Below, piece by piece: positions 46,695 to 59,584 of a DNA stretch of 64,000 nt. Each line of letters starts with the position of its first letter. The first letter of the stretch is position 1. The translations under genes and the position numbers were made by a program. The notes beneath the pieces were generated by a model. The model saw only the letters and a program-made list of their open reading frames with translations. It made no database searches and was not told where the DNA came from. The stretch comes from Hirundichthys speculiger (taxonomy: Eukaryota; Chordata; Actinopteri; Beloniformes; Exocoetidae): assembly GCA_018398805.1 (NCBI GenBank), contig JAGFBZ010000261.1, positions 248,001 through 312,000 on the forward strand, read 5' to 3'.

Positions 46695-47189
46695 ACCTAA
46701 AATATTTCTTGAAAATTAGAAAAAAAAAGTTTACTTGGTCTATTTCAAGAGAAAACATTTTATTCTATTTTGTTATGTTATATTTTATTATCACAGCAAA
46801 AACAAAAACAGACATTTTTTAAATATAAATATATTGATATTAATGTACGTATATCGATATCGCACTACATTTACTTCTTGGTTTTTGGTGTAGCCCCCCT
46901 GGAGAAAAGTGCATCAGCTGCCACTGATGTGAAAGAGACTGTTGTAAGTAAAGTAACAGCATCATCACTGCAGCAGATTCTTTCATTTGAGATGAATAAG
47001 CTTCCATCTGGGGATGTCACATTGCTCTTCATGCCATATTCTGCTTCATCGTGACCTCAGCAGCAGTTGGTGAGTCAAGTGATTGTATGAGTAATGCTTA
47101 TTTGTCTGACTCTTTTGAATTTGAGGCCAAGAAGTAATCAGATTTCAAAAATATAGTTCAGAATCAACGCATGACATCCCCACCCACCC

Positions 47190-47300
47190 ACCAGATGAAA
47201 GGTGAAACATCTTCAAGAATCAAGTAAAGTAAGTCCAGTTGTCGATTCAAGCCTTTGAGTATCACCTTGCCCTGGATGACTGAGCGTCTATGCCAGCGTC
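47190..47300 (+). repeat. Teleost palindromic dispersed repeat, copy 2 (half)
   Basis: CAGATGAAAGGTGAAACATCTTCAAGAATCAAG...AGTCCAGTTGTCGATTCAAGCCTTTGAGTATCACC...CCTGGATGACTGAGCGTCTATGCC is the same repeat as 5549-5775 in the opposite orientation, but only one arm is present here. Confidence 0.65.
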
Positions 47301-49802
47301 TCCTTTGAGGGACTTCCGTGGCCCCTCCGTTAACAAACTGGTGTGTGATGTGTCACGCTGGCTGATGTGTGTGCCGATCAAGTATTACTTATAATCTTCG
47401 CTCATCACACTCAGGTGACGTTTACGGTTTAGTCGATCTACGGCTATTGATATACAACGTGTAATAGTCGGGAACTGATTTACCTTCCCAATTCCTTCAC
47501 AAAAGGCGGCATTAGTGCCCACCTTCAGCCGGCTTGGCTTTTCTGGTTGACCTATTATGATTCACTCTAAAACAGCAGATAGGTTTGGCTTAGCTAGCTA
47601 TTGGAACAGTGAATTGGACAGACAGTTTGTACATGGTGCAAGTACTTGGTGGTCAATGCGAGGGACAGAATCTGTGGAGTATTGAGCTAAGTTAATTCCA
47701 GTCCTGTGAAATGTTTACATGCAGGTATTCGCTCAACTTCGGTCGCATTATCACGGTGTGTTTCTCCAACTACAACAAGACCGGTCCAGTTTGGATTCAA
47801 GTGGACTAATGCAATAATTAGATTTTCTTCTAATATAATGCAAATGTACTAACTGATGGAGGTTGCTAGAAGTTCATGCACCGACCCAAAGATAAAATCG
47901 GTCTCTCACTCAGTCTAAGACACAATGCCACAACTACAAGAGACCCCAACTTTGCAATAAGAGCACATATAGCAAAAAAGCAGCTTCTTACCTTTCCTGT
48001 CCTGTGCAGAGGCACATATTTCTTGAATTTCTAGGTGCTCCCTACAAATTTCAATGTAAAGTGTCCAGTGCCTAATTTGCTTCAGACCTTTTAGTATTTT
48101 CCCTCTTTCTTTCTTTTAGTAAAAGATGGGGAAGTGAAGGGGTACAGTTGATGTTTAGTATGGTGATGGGGTTAATGTAAAGGTTGCCTTTTCTGTTCAT
48201 CTCTCTCTCCCCTATCTCTTCTTAGCAACATCTTTTGGGGATTGCACTTGTGTCAGTGTTTTCTGGCACTGGCAAAGGAAGATGATGAAAGAGGTTTTAA
48301 ATCCCACCTACATTGCTCTGATTGGTCAACCATCTTTCCTGCTGGCATGTGGGTTGCAATTCAGGTGAGACATGCTTTCAAGTTTTAATTCACAGCTGTA
48401 GGTTTTCTAATTTTCTAGTGCATTACAACATCTAACATAGGTTCCTCTTATCAAGCAATGTGATGGCTGCACACGGTGAACATTTCTGCTCCTCCTGCAT
48501 GCTCCATTTCACAATCAGAAACAAAACATGCACTCTGTTAGAAGTGCTGCCTGAGTAGAAACTTTCCCTGAGTTTGTAACAGAGCTGTTCTCTGTTTCAC
48601 AGTGCTGCAGCCAAGAAACAATTTCCCATTTCCACTGAGCCTGTGTGAACAAGAGATGAAAACTGAAAGGCCCCAGATTCCCGTGATTCCTCAATTTGGA
48701 AAGCAGCAGGTTGGCATGATGTGGCTAATTCAATCAGTCCAAAATGAAAATAGAAAGCACTAGAATTACCTCCTCACAGTTATTTGCCTTTGCCAACCAG
48801 TCAGGATGCAGTTTACGTCCATTCCCCCTTTCTGCTCCTGCTATTCTATTGAATGATGGCCAGAACACAGTTTGACCAATGGGGGAAAAAAGAAGAAAAT
48901 CATATAACTGCAAAGCTTTATCATGGACGATGTTTGATTAAAATATAATGCATAGATTTTGTCCAATAAATTGTTTTCATGAGGTCAGAGTGGTCATGAC
49001 CTTTGATGGTTAAAATTTAATCAGGTCCTGCATGATTTCAAGAGAATGTCTGTGCCAAATTTAAGGAGGTTTTCTCAAGTTGCTGTGAATAAATTGTGTT
49101 TAGGAATCATAACAATTATTATTAATTTATTTACGTTTCTTTGTTGGTCATTGTATTTTAATTTATTTATTTGTACCTGCTTAGACCTGCTGTTGGTGGG
49201 AAAAAAAAAAAAGTTCCATCAACCTGTTTCACTTGATGTTACACAACTCAGACATGTCTTATGCTTAGGTACAAACTATAATATGTTAGTTATCTAAGAA
49301 AAGGTTATTTGAGTAATACTATGAAACTTATTAAAGTGATAGTTTCCTCTCCACATTCCAAAAAGAAAGCAGACGGTGCTTTGCTGATTTAATCTTAAAC
49401 ACAGTTGTACTGTTGGAGATTCTCTGTTACAATAAAAATTATTTAAAAACAGTATTAATAATTTCTTACTTTTTTTTTTAAATCAGTTCATCCAGGAGTT
49501 ACTAATGATATAAAAGACGTTGCAGCATGCCTTTAACAGCCTTGTCCAAGGACAAGAAACTGCAAATAAAATTGATGATCTAGTCAAATAAGATGACTAG
49601 ATTCTAGAGGGATATTATCGGTGCCAGAAGACTGACTTTCTCTATTCGTTTATTAGGAAAACAATGAGAAAAAAGCTTATTAGATATGCAGGAAAATTGT
49701 CCCTTAAATATAAGATGAAATGGAGAGTTCATCCTGTGCCAAGGTCAGCGTCCTTGTCTCACAACTCTAAGAAACCAAAAATATAACAGCTTCTTAATTT
49801 AC
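47301..49802. other. No recognisable gene
   Basis: About 2.5 kb. No element ends or domain-bearing frames were found. A poly-A run lies at 49201-49212. One stretch (48140-48260) has alternating purine and pyrimidine blocks but no motif I can name. Confidence 0.45.
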
Positions 49803-49810
49803 CCATAATC

Positions 49811-50980
49811 TAGGGCTGGGCGATAAATCGATTTAATCGATTAATTCGAATTTGTACTTAATGCCGATTTGTTTTAATGAAAATCGATTTTCTCATTAAC
49901 ATCCGCCACCAGCGCCTGCCTGCTGGGCTCCCGTAGGTCAGAGAGCGCGGAGTGCGCGCCCCCCTCGCGCGCCCCCCTCCACACCCGCGCTAGGTACACA
50001 AACAAGCAAGCAGTGCTGATCTTACACCGAAGAAAAGAAACGTATCCTCGGTTATTTGGAATTGGTTCGGGTTCGTGGCGTCAGACACAGAACAAACAGC
50101 ACCTCACTGCAAAGTCTGTTTAAAGGCTGTTGCTACCAAAGGTAGCAGTACTACAATTTACTGCAGCACCTTAAACAGAAGCATGCTGCCGAGTTGGAGA
50201 GGTGTTGCTCCCTACGAAAAAAACGACCGCGGCAGCCCAAGCACCGCCACCAGAAAACAACCTACCGTCTTGGAAACGTTGACAAACTGTATCTCGTATG
50301 ATAAGAAAGGAGCCCGGTGGAAAGCTGTCACGGATGCAGTCGTGATGTATATTGAGAGATATGGTGCCCATATACACCGTGGAAAAGCCGGGGTTTATTC
50401 ACCTGCTCAAAGTTTTGGATCCCAGGTACGTGCTACCAGGCTGCAAATATTTCTCTGACGTTGCCTTGCCTCGTAAATTACAATAGAAGCCTAAAATTAA
50501 ATTTTTAATTTTATTTGATGCAGATGTTTAAGTTAAGTTAACATGATTCAGGGAATCAAAATAGTACCCAAATACTTTTTGTTTACCACACAAGCACCTC
50601 CTTATTATGCAAAACATGTTCAGGTAACTGAGAGTTTTGGTTGCACTTTATTTTGTCAACCTCAAAAAAGGGGTCTTATAATACTATGTTTTACTTATTT
50701 TTTGTGTCATTTCGAAACTAGATTACTGAAAAGTTACATTGTCACTGTTCACAATGGCAGGCAGGGCTTGCCATCTCTTTTTTTGTGGCTTGTTTATGTA
50801 ACTGAAACTCCAGAAGGGAAAATTTAAACAAAATAAAACTGAAACTTGTTTTGAACAATTTCTTTGTCATCTACAAATTGATTTTAGGTAGGGGGTGAAA
50901 AAAATCGATTTAAATCGTGAATCGGGATTTTTTCTGAAAAAATCGGAGATTTTTTTTTTAGGCCATATCGCCCAGCCCTA
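49811..50980 (+). mobile_element. hAT element with BED remnant and perfect duplication
   Basis: TAGGGCTGGGCGATA at the left and TATCGCCCAGCCCTA at the right are perfect 15-bp inverted repeats. CCATAATC flanks both sides exactly (49803-49810 and 50981-50988). AATCGATTT-rich subterminal words are repeated at both ends. A frameshifted transposase fragment (50075-50486) lies inside. The element is 1170 bp, an internal deletion derivative. It is the best-preserved hAT insertion in the window together with 45598-46926. Confidence 0.95.
50075..50486 (+). pseudogene. hAT transposase fragment (BED finger plus downstream piece)
   Basis: The frame from 50075 reads MASDTEQTAPHCKVCLKAV with C12-x2-C15 of a BED finger. 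The histidine half (HLKQKH, about 50166-50183) lies in another frame after an indel. Further on, DMVPIYTVEKPGFIHLLKVL then DPRYVLPGCKYFS (50358-50486, third frame) is a hallmark segment of ZBED1-like hAT transposases. At least two frame changes separate the pieces, and a stop ends the last one at 50484-50486. The RNase-H-like core with its DDE residues is gone. Confidence 0.85.
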
Positions 50981-50988
50981 CCATAATC

Positions 50989-52487
50989 CACTTCTCCAGG
51001 TTTTATGGCATTCAACTCATCCACAGAGACAAATGGACAAACTGCCCGTCTAACTCAGCCTCTGCTCCAGTGGAGGAGTAATCGGGACCTCTTTTTGCTT
51101 CCTGATAATACAAATGGCAGCAATTTTTAATATAAATTACTTTGTCATGTTTAACATAAAAGTTACCTGATTTACTTTAGTTGAATGCTTGGAACTAAAA
51201 GAATCAATAAGCATTATTTCAGGAATAAAAATGCACTAACTGGCACAAATGATGAACAAAAATGATGAAGTTGATGAGAAAATATATGAGAGAATTTCAG
51301 AATCTGATTTTATTTTACTGCTTTTGTCTTCTGTTGTTTTTTTTTAGAGTACAAGTCAGTGCAAAGTCAAATATTGCCATGACAATCACAGAGATACAAA
51401 CAAGCAGCATTGTTATTTCCAATTATTTTGTCTCCCATCTTCTCAAATAATTGGAAAAATAGTTTGGTTTATTTTTGTTTTTTGCTCCTCTACTCTTTCA
51501 GAGCCCAAGTTAAGGTAAAAATTGTTTGCTTTGTTTGACTAACAGACCAAAAAGTCTCAAGGACGTTCAACTGACAAAGTTTTAAAGGCTATAAAAATCT
51601 CAATGAACACCTAATCTTAAAGAATATATCTTGCCACTTGAAATTAGAATGTGATCATTACATCTGCTGCGTTTAAGCATTTTGTGACACATTTGTGGCA
51701 TCTTGGAAAAGCGCAGACTGGCTGATTAAGGGATTTCTCCCACACAAATACTGACAAAGAAGCAAGTGTAAAACAATGAATTAATGATGCAACTTGGCTT
51801 AACATTATCAGCCTCTGATCCATTTGGTTCAAAAGCGTTTAAATAAATAAATAAAAATCAAAAACCTGTGCAATTCTTTTATTTATTTCATTCAGTGCAC
51901 AAGACACATAGTGGAAAGTCCTGGCTGTGATTATTTTTTACAATTTTATGATGTATAGGCCCAAAGTCAATGCAGCTCTTTTAGGTACATCAAGAAAGAA
52001 ACTTGAAATAGTGCATTAAAGAAGTGACCTATTCATTCTAAATATTTTACACATCGGGAAAGAACAAGGAAGTCATCTGGTACTTTACAGGTCTTGAAAT
52101 GCGGTCAAAGACTCAGATGAACAAGCAAAAGAAAATTAGATATTATAAAAAAAGAGAACAAAATGCAGAAGGACCATAAGTGTGAAAAAACTAAGTACAC
52201 CCTCCCTGTTTTCCTGGGAATTAAGAGGGTAACGAGAATTCAGGTGCTGCTTATCAAAAGCACTTCATTAACTGATCATCAGCAAGCGTGAACGCTTCTA
52301 TGAAAGCAGCTTTGTCAGTTTGCCGGTCTGGAGCATTCAGATTTGGGTAAACACGATGCCAAAGAGTAAAAACTCCAGCAATGATCTTAAAGAAGCACTT
52401 GCTTCTGCTCATCAGTTTCAAAAGTACTTATAGATTAAAAATAAATAAATAAATGTTTCCAAACAATACAAACCATCATTCTACAAT
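50989..52487. other. No recognisable gene
   Basis: About 1.5 kb of AT-rich sequence with AAAT-type simple repeats (51839-51855, 52438-52453) but no element ends. Confidence 0.5.
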
Positions 52488-52489
52488 TA

Positions 52490-52848
52490 CAGTAATCCCT
52501 CACACTTCACGGTGTCAGTACATCACATCAAGAACGAGTCTTGGTAGGTAACGACGGGAGGCCTCATGAACGAAAATCGAGGCCTGTGATTGGCTGCTAT
52601 GACGGACATTACTGTACCGTCGGTTGTCTGTACGCTGACTGGCTGACACGCATACCCACATCTCCCATCTCTTGCTCTCGTCACCTACGCACAGAGGAGA
52701 GATCATCAAAGTGAGTGTACCTTCCGTAGATTTTGCGTACGCGCGTACATGTATACTGTATGTACATCCACATCGCGGTTTTCACCATTCACGGGGGAGG
52801 GGGGGTGTTTCACAGCCCCCATTAACCGCGAAGTGTGAGGGATTACTG
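52490..52848. mobile_element. Tigger-like miniature element (359 bp)
   Basis: CAGTAATCCCTCACACTTCACGG at the left and the reverse complement of the right end CAGTAATCCCTCACACTTCGCGG agree at 22 of 23 positions. TA flanks both sides (52488-52489 and 52849-52850). CAGTAxTCCCxC ends and a TA target are typical of pogo/Tigger elements. The right part (GGTTTTCACCATTCACGGGGG) also occurs inverted at 23200-23399. It has no transposase sequence. Confidence 0.85.
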
Positions 52849-52850
52849 TA

Positions 52851-55334
52851 CATTGTTCACAAGCAGAAAATATTCAAGACAGGAGCCAATTTCCCCAGGA
52901 GAGGACATCCCACCAAGTTCAACTAAAGGTGAGACCGCGCAATGCTCAAAAAAACTACATTTAAAAAATAAAAACAAAATACAAAAAAATAAATAAATAA
53001 GAACTGCAACTCAGACTCTACATGCCTCAGTTAGCATATTAATAGTTCAAGTTCATGAGAGCACATTTAGAAAAAAAAAAAAGCCTGAACAAGTTTGGCT
53101 TGTTCTAAAGCGTTGCCAGGAGAGACTCTCTTCCTGTTAAAATGAGCATGACTGCAAAACATGTTGGCAAAGTTGCATATGAGCAAACAACAAGAGTTGT
53201 GGTAAGAAAAAAAAAAAGTCCTTTGAGAAGATGATGATTAGCCGTATAAACAGCACCACATTTGACCAAAACCAAATAAAGCACATCAGCACAGACACAT
53301 CGCACAATTATCAAGAATGATTATTTTGGCTTCACAACATGGGCCCCGTGCAGCCATTAGGTCCTTGTATAATAAAACCCTGCTATATTTACAGAAAGAC
53401 ATTCACTCAATTTTACCCAGTTGGCTTTTACATACTGGACCAAACGACCCAGAAAAATTCAGCAGACGCAAGGAAACTACAGTGCAACTCCACGCTGTCT
53501 GAGTGATATGTGATGTAACCCGTGACAGACAGAGTGCGCCAGTCAAGCCAAAACAACAACAAAAGAGAAAAATGTTATTGTTTACTCGGCGGAACTTCTT
53601 TAACCATTTCTTTTTTATTTGCTCCGAACCTAACTTGAATTAACGCGTCTTATCCACTTTCATCCAACTGTGCCTCAGTCGTTCGTAAACCAGACTGTGA
53701 CGTAGAACCTGAGTTCATCTTCTGTCCCAAGACTCAGGAGAGGCTAAATGTGGCTAAATGTGTCTTACGTCCATGTTCCTGTGATGGCATCACACAAGCA
53801 AGACGTGATCAGTGAACATTAGAGAATGGGAGGGTGTTCCTTACACGCACAAGCGCTAACGTGGACTTACATAGCAGCCATTCATATTAGTTTCCCTTGC
53901 TTTTATTTTATGAAACAAAACATCTCATTTGGCTAAACAATTTAACCAAATGAGACGTTTTGTTCATTTCCAGATCTGCGTGCCACTGGCAAAAATGTTC
54001 ATTTCCAACCCTGCTCTCTGCTCTGCAATTATGTTCTCAAATGTGATGTCAGTGGTGCAACGGCTCAGGTTTGACTTAGGTCGGGTCCAAAAACACTCAC
54101 GCCAATCTAAAACAGAAATGACTGAAAGTGCACGGGATTTTTAAGTCGAAGAGAAACTTGACCAAAATTCAACAACAATGTGAAAGGCCGATGATAACAT
54201 ACAGAACAGCAATTACTTCAAATGTTTTCCTTCTGAAAGCACCTGAAAGATGCTTTGAAAATGCTCTGGATAATGGTATGACTAAGAACAGCCCTGTGTG
54301 GCCATTTAGCCTCAGAAGAAAACCCATGTTTCTACTGCTTCCATTCCACTTCTGTTAAAAGAAAAAAAAAAAGGGGACAGTTAAAAAACAGACTATGCTT
54401 TATAACAGGGTATCTGACAGAAGACTCTTCTTACCACCAAAATATAATCAATTATGGTTAATCGCATTTCGAACATGAAGTCACACGGTTTGCACAATCT
54501 TTCATCCATTTTCAGTATTTTTAGAACAGCCTTCATGCTTCCACCAGTTTTAAAATGTTTCATCCCACAAATAAATTGAACACGTTCAGTGATTTGCGTT
54601 CTTGTCTCCAAAAGGTCGTTTCTTCTTTTGCTTTTAGAAACACACTGCGTTAGAGGAGATCGACAGGTTAGTAATGTTGAAAATCTTTCAAAGCTGGCAA
54701 AAGCTTCAGGTTGCGAATTGTTCAACATGTTCATGTTGAGTTTTGGAACAGCGTATAAATGACATTGAAATCAAAAAAAAAAAGGAAAAAAAAGAAACAA
54801 GAGTAACAACATCCCTGACGGTGAGAAATGTGCAGCAGCCCGACGGAGAATGTGGGGAGTATTTGATTTTCATGCCACACTGCTGGACTGTTCATTAGTG
54901 GCTGCAGCTGAGGTTTTCACTTCATTTCAGCAGTTTCAGGCAGCTCTGTAGTGGATTTTTGCTGCCAAACAACAATGAAGGCAAAGAGTAAATAAAGGTC
55001 TGAGGCAGATTTGAGTGCGAACAAGCTGGGAAGATCTGGGATTACAGGGAAACATGTGGACTGCATTAAAAATGCAGAACTAAAGTTCGACTTAGTCAAG
55101 ACAGCTTCTTGTGCCGGGGCTTGCCGTGAAGCGGCCCTGTGATGTTTTTGCGAGTGGCCCCCAGATGTGAACGTGAGGAAATGTATGAATAACAATGAGG
55201 ACGCTGATGAGAACTGTGCTCAGTGAGGTTTTTCTGGATAAATGAGGTAAATAAAACTAGGTTTAAATTAACGATCCAGACAATGAGAGGAGCGGGTTCC
55301 CCAACATTTCAGTTCAGGAGGGTGAAAACTAACC
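52851..55334. other. No recognisable gene
   Basis: About 2.5 kb, AT-rich. It holds several short A runs (53070, 53208, 54362, 54774) and an AAATAAAT block at 52985-53000. No domain-bearing frame was found. Confidence 0.45.
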
Positions 55335-55339
55335 TCTGA

Positions 55340-55373
<34 letters not shown>

Positions 55374-55380
55374 TCTGACA
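55335..55380 (-). mobile_element. Tail-only retroinsertion: T31 with 7-bp direct repeats
   Basis: TCTGACA (55335-55341), then 31 uninterrupted T and one G, then TCTGACA again (55374-55380). On the minus strand this is a long A tail flanked by a target duplication, the pattern left when LINE machinery inserts little more than a poly-A tail. The uninterrupted run implies recent origin. Confidence 0.5.
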
Positions 55381-58300
55381 AGCCCATCAGTGCTGCTGGT
55401 CAATCATGTGTTCAGTAATTGAGAAACATGCACACCACAGGCTTTAATGAGAAAATAAGCACTTCTTCTCTCTTCATGAATAAAAATGAATTCTTGGAGA
55501 AAGAAGAAAAAAAAAATCTAAATCAGTATAAGCAGAGGTACTAAACAGCATCTGTTTTTGAAGTGTTTCGCTTTAAAAATGAGGGAAGAAAAGTGACACT
55601 TAATTTCACCCGATGATTGATGGCATAAAATAGAAACAAATTTGGCTCCTTTTTTTCTTTTTTTTTTTGAAAAGATGTTGAGTAAATTGTCAAAATGACA
55701 TACTTTTAGTGAGACCTGCATATACTTAAGATGATCGTTTCCCTTCAAAAGAAAACATGAATTATTTTGGATAAGACCTGCTCCCTTATGTTTTGATAAA
55801 AATTCATCAGTTTCATCAGTACATGGGCTTGACTCCCCCCCCCCCCCCCCAATAAAAGTATAAATTCAGCCTTCATTGTGGCCTTCCTGTCCGCCACAGA
55901 ATGTAAGGACTGAGTAATGATTTTGGCACACTTCCCATTCTTAGATCATACGACCTTAAGTCCATTAATATTCAATTTGAAAGTTAACATTAGCTGCACT
56001 ACAAAACAGCACTTCATGCTTCATTAAAGATGACGTCTCCACCTGCAAACGATTATAAATACAGAGATTCAAGATTCAGTAATGTGATTTAGCGTGGATC
56101 AATATCGGCCATGTAAACATTAGGTTTTATCATAAATGGGGTTTTTTTTATACTGAATCTGACTTTCCAACATCATGTGCTGCTTCAGATGCTGCTGATG
56201 AAGCAGTGAACGGCACTGAACTGCAGATCAATGTTAAACTGATAGGCCGGGGGGGGGGGGGGTGACTGCAGTCACAGTTCAAACACAAGGCCACACATTT
56301 GCCAGTGAATGACGTGGACAGACACTTCATCATGCGGAGGACAACATGTTTACTGGTGGTTTGCTTTCCTGTCATGCATCTCCCTTCAGGGCTGGACGCG
56401 AACACACACCAGCATTCTTTACTTCTCTTCCTCCAAACGAAAAAGAAGCCCAGCCTGTTTTATTTTCATGTAGCATTAATATTAATTACTTCACAGAGCT
56501 CACAGCTGACAAGCACACACCTACGACTGAGCTTTTCTCATCTCAACTGGAAAGATAAGACATTTGCACTCTTCTCTTTATGTTCCCGTTTGCTTCCATC
56601 CCTCCATAGTTTCTCTTTTTTTTTGGGAACTTGGGACAAGTCATCTGTTCCGCTTTTGAATTTGGATATTTTGGGACTGAATAGGCTTTCTTGTTGCACT
56701 GTTTGATTTCCAAAAATCTGGCCTCATCTTGCCTAAAATATCCAACAATTACATGTATTCAGTGTTTCCTGTAGTCATTACTAGCCACCTGATAAATCTT
56801 CTAAAGGAACATAAAGACCATACTTACACTGCATTAATACTAAAAATTACTGTCCTCATATACATTTTTCCAACAGTATTATGACCAAAACCTTTATTTT
56901 TCATTAGCTGTAGATAATATTGATTAATTATATACTAAGGAATCATGATCTTGAGTGATTTAAAATTCCTAAAAGCCAGTTAAAATTTGAAAAAAGCTGA
57001 TATCAGTCAGTAGTCCTCATATTTAACTTGTGGGGAAACATGAATCCGATTCATTTTCAGTAGTTTAACATACTGCCCAATATCTACCACAGAAGAGTTG
57101 ACAGCATTTCTATTCAGCTCCTCAGTGGCTCCAGACAGAGCACCTCTGAGCTGCTCATGCAGGCAGTTAAACCAAAATGATCACATCAAACTGGTGTTGA
57201 AAATGAAAATGGGCTTTCAAATGATTTGTAAAGAAACACATCAAACTCTTGAGTAGAGCTGGGTGGGAAAGAAAAAAAAATCCATAACGTAAAGGTCTTT
57301 GAACTGAATCATTCAAGACAGCCTGGTTTGAGTCTTCTGTATCATTGAACACAATTCTCTAGTATCGAGTCATTCAACTTCACAGGTCTCGTGTTCAGCT
57401 TATTGACTCGTTCCCTGATTGAAATAACAGCCGTGCAGAATCAAAGCAGACTCAACTGTTTTATGCATAATGGAGAGAGTCATCTTTGTGTGCCAGAGCT
57501 AGGGAAAAATATGAAAGAAGTATTATAAAACTGGTCTAAAACAAAAGTGGATGACAATTATGCGCTGCTGTAATTCTACTTGCAGATTGACTTGGTGAAT
57601 CATACATAAGAGACGTTTCTATTTCATGCTCCCAGCATTTAGCTCAGATTTCTTTTCAATATGTCTTCACTTCTCCTGAAAAAAAAAAAAAAAACTGTAT
57701 ACTTCTCATACTAACACCAACAATTAAGATATACTGTCCTGATAGATGCATGATTTTTGATGAATTGGAATTTATTGGAAAAAAAAAAATCAACCACAGT
57801 GGAAATCGGCTTCTGATTCCTGCTGCTGAAAATCACATTCATGGATTACATAAAGATAGATGGCGGGTTTCCACTTAAAAAAAAAAAAAGTAATGTTAAA
57901 AAAAGCCAAAATATCACAGACATGGGCACTAACATCATGTGCTACTACTATGCAATTTACTGACGGTGTGCACAGTAATGAGCAAGGGGTAGATCTGCAG
58001 TCCCCCCCCCCCAAACTTGATACAAGCTCACAGGCCTTCAGCTTCGTGAAGCCCTGCCAGTATAGCCAAGACCGTCTTGGACAGTTGTGGATTAAAAACA
58101 CCTGCATGTCAAGAAGTGTTTGGTGGTGGGGGGTAATCTGCTCATCTTGTTAGAACTGGATCTGTCAGGAGCTCGGATGAATTAGACCGCAAGCAAACAA
58201 GCAGTTGATCCAAGATGATTTGCTGGAAAAATGGGCAGGTTTGAAGCTGAAGTGAAGGACCAAAAAATGTTGTATTTCAGTTGTTGTTGAGATATGGTTG

Positions 58301-59037
58301 TAAAAATCAGGAGATCAAAGCTGGTTGGTTGTAAAATGAAGTTGCATTACACATTTTCACCACAAGCTCATGGCCACATCTCAGGAAGCCTAAATCTGAT
58401 GTGACTAGCATGGCTTTTTTTTTGCAGACCCGCTCTGTTCTCAAGTGGCTTCAGTGGATGCTGGTTAACTTTAATGCTGCTATAGATGGAAGGAACCAAA
58501 GAACATAGGATAAAAAAAACAACTCCGACAAGGACAAAACTGCTGAGATTAAAAGATCTAAATAGCTTCAAAATCAGGTGTTTTTCTGGTGGCCCACGGA
58601 GTACAGTCCCACAGAGAAGCTACTTTAGCACAAACTGCTGAACAGCTCAAAGCGTGTCTTTAAACCGACCCTTATGTCCAGGATGAGTATTCCATTCACT
58701 AGGCTTCAGGCTGCTGGAAGCAATGTGATACTCTTCATGTCCTGGTATTCATGTTCACATACCACCTACTTAAATACTGTTGCAGACCACACATATCCCT
58801 TCATGGCTACAGTACTCACCAATGAAAGTGACTTCTTTCTGACAGATGACATGATCCGCCACACTGCAAAAAAAAATTGTTTAGGAATGTTCTGAGGAAA
58901 GCAAACAGATTACGGTGTTGATTTGACCTCAAAAGTCACCAGCTTTCAATCTTCTTAAGTATTTGTGAGATGTTTTGGGAAACAAAGTCCAATCTACTGA
59001 CCTGCCTGATGTAGAGAGCAAGAAAGATCTGCCTCTT
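55381..59037. other. No recognisable gene; homopolymer runs
   Basis: About 3.7 kb. Runs of C at 55836-55850, G at 56250-56261, A at 57680-57694 and C at 58003-58012 are the main landmarks. Frames of 105-135 codons (56299-56706, 57790-58107) show no domains. I recognise no element ends. Confidence 0.45.
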
Positions 59038-59235
59038 TGGTCCTGTTTAGACCTGGTATTAACATCCATCCCGAGTGATCTGATGGCAAGTGGACAGCCT
59101 TACATACAAGTCTAGGTAGTGTGAGCATTTAGACTTGAGGATGCATCAGTCAAGCGGTCTGAGCTAGATGTGGTAGCATTATTTTAGCGGTGTAAATGCA
59201 ATGTATCCGGGGCTGCATTGGAGGCCTGCCAACAT
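59038..59235 (+). repeat. Fragment resembling a fish miniature element
   Basis: GTCCTGTTTAGACCTGGTATTAACATC...CGAGTGATCTGATGGCAAGTGGACAGC resembles a fish repeat beginning 'gttta(c)acctggtattaa(c)atg.gtc..gggtgatc.gatcacaagtgg'. The expected inverted partner end is not clear; the G/C-rich end near 59211 may be it. Confidence 0.35.
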
Positions 59236-59430
59236 AAATGACATCTTCTGTGTAAGCATTAGGACGTAGCAATTTGCATGACAACAGAGGCATTTTTAAA
59301 AGCATGAAACAACAAGCAGCTGACAACAACTCACAGCACTGTGTAGTTGGTTACTGTCTCTGCTGCTCTGATCTGCCCCCCCAAGCTCTTGTTCTTTTGC
59401 CTTCGGCAGGTATAAAAACAACAGTGCAGC

Positions 59431-59584
59431 GAGCCAGATAGCTGAGTGGGAGCCCCATGTGTGGAGACAACAGTCCTCATTCAGGTTTGAGTCCCAGTCT
59501 GTGGCCCTGTGCTACACTTTCAATAAAGGCCACTAGAGCCACAAAATCTTAAAAACAACAACAAAAAAAACAAACAAAAAAAAA
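59431..59584 (+). mobile_element. tRNA-derived SINE
   Basis: A tRNA-like head contains an A box TAGCTGAGTGG (59439-59449) and a B box GGTTTGAGTCC (59484-59494) separated by 34 bp, as in class II-like tRNAs with a longer variable arm. An unrelated body of about 55 bp (CTGTGGCCCTGTGCTACACTTTCAATAAAGG) and an A-rich (AAC/AAAC)n tail ending near 59584 follow. RNA polymerase III would transcribe it on the plus strand. It is not a functional tRNA gene because the acceptor stem and CCA-side strand are missing. Clear flanking duplications are not seen. Confidence 0.72.

Larger units (their letters stand above)
45598..46926 (+). mobile_element. hAT element with perfect 8-bp duplication, host of nested hAT
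   Basis: The left end CAGTGGCGGCTGGTCAATAG and the reverse complement of the right end CAGTGGCAGCTGATGCACTT form inverted repeats. ATGTGAAA lies immediately outside both ends (45590-45597 and 46927-46934), a perfect octamer duplication. A transposase N-terminal remnant is at 46015-46200. A second hAT element is nested at 46316-46694; without it and its duplication the outer element is about 940 bp. A CTCF-like core (TAGAGGGCGC) lies just inside the left end. Confidence 0.9.

Noticed and set aside
59431..59505. Possible tRNA gene
   Set aside because: A and B boxes are present but the acceptor stem does not pair and the sequence continues into a SINE body with an A-rich tail.
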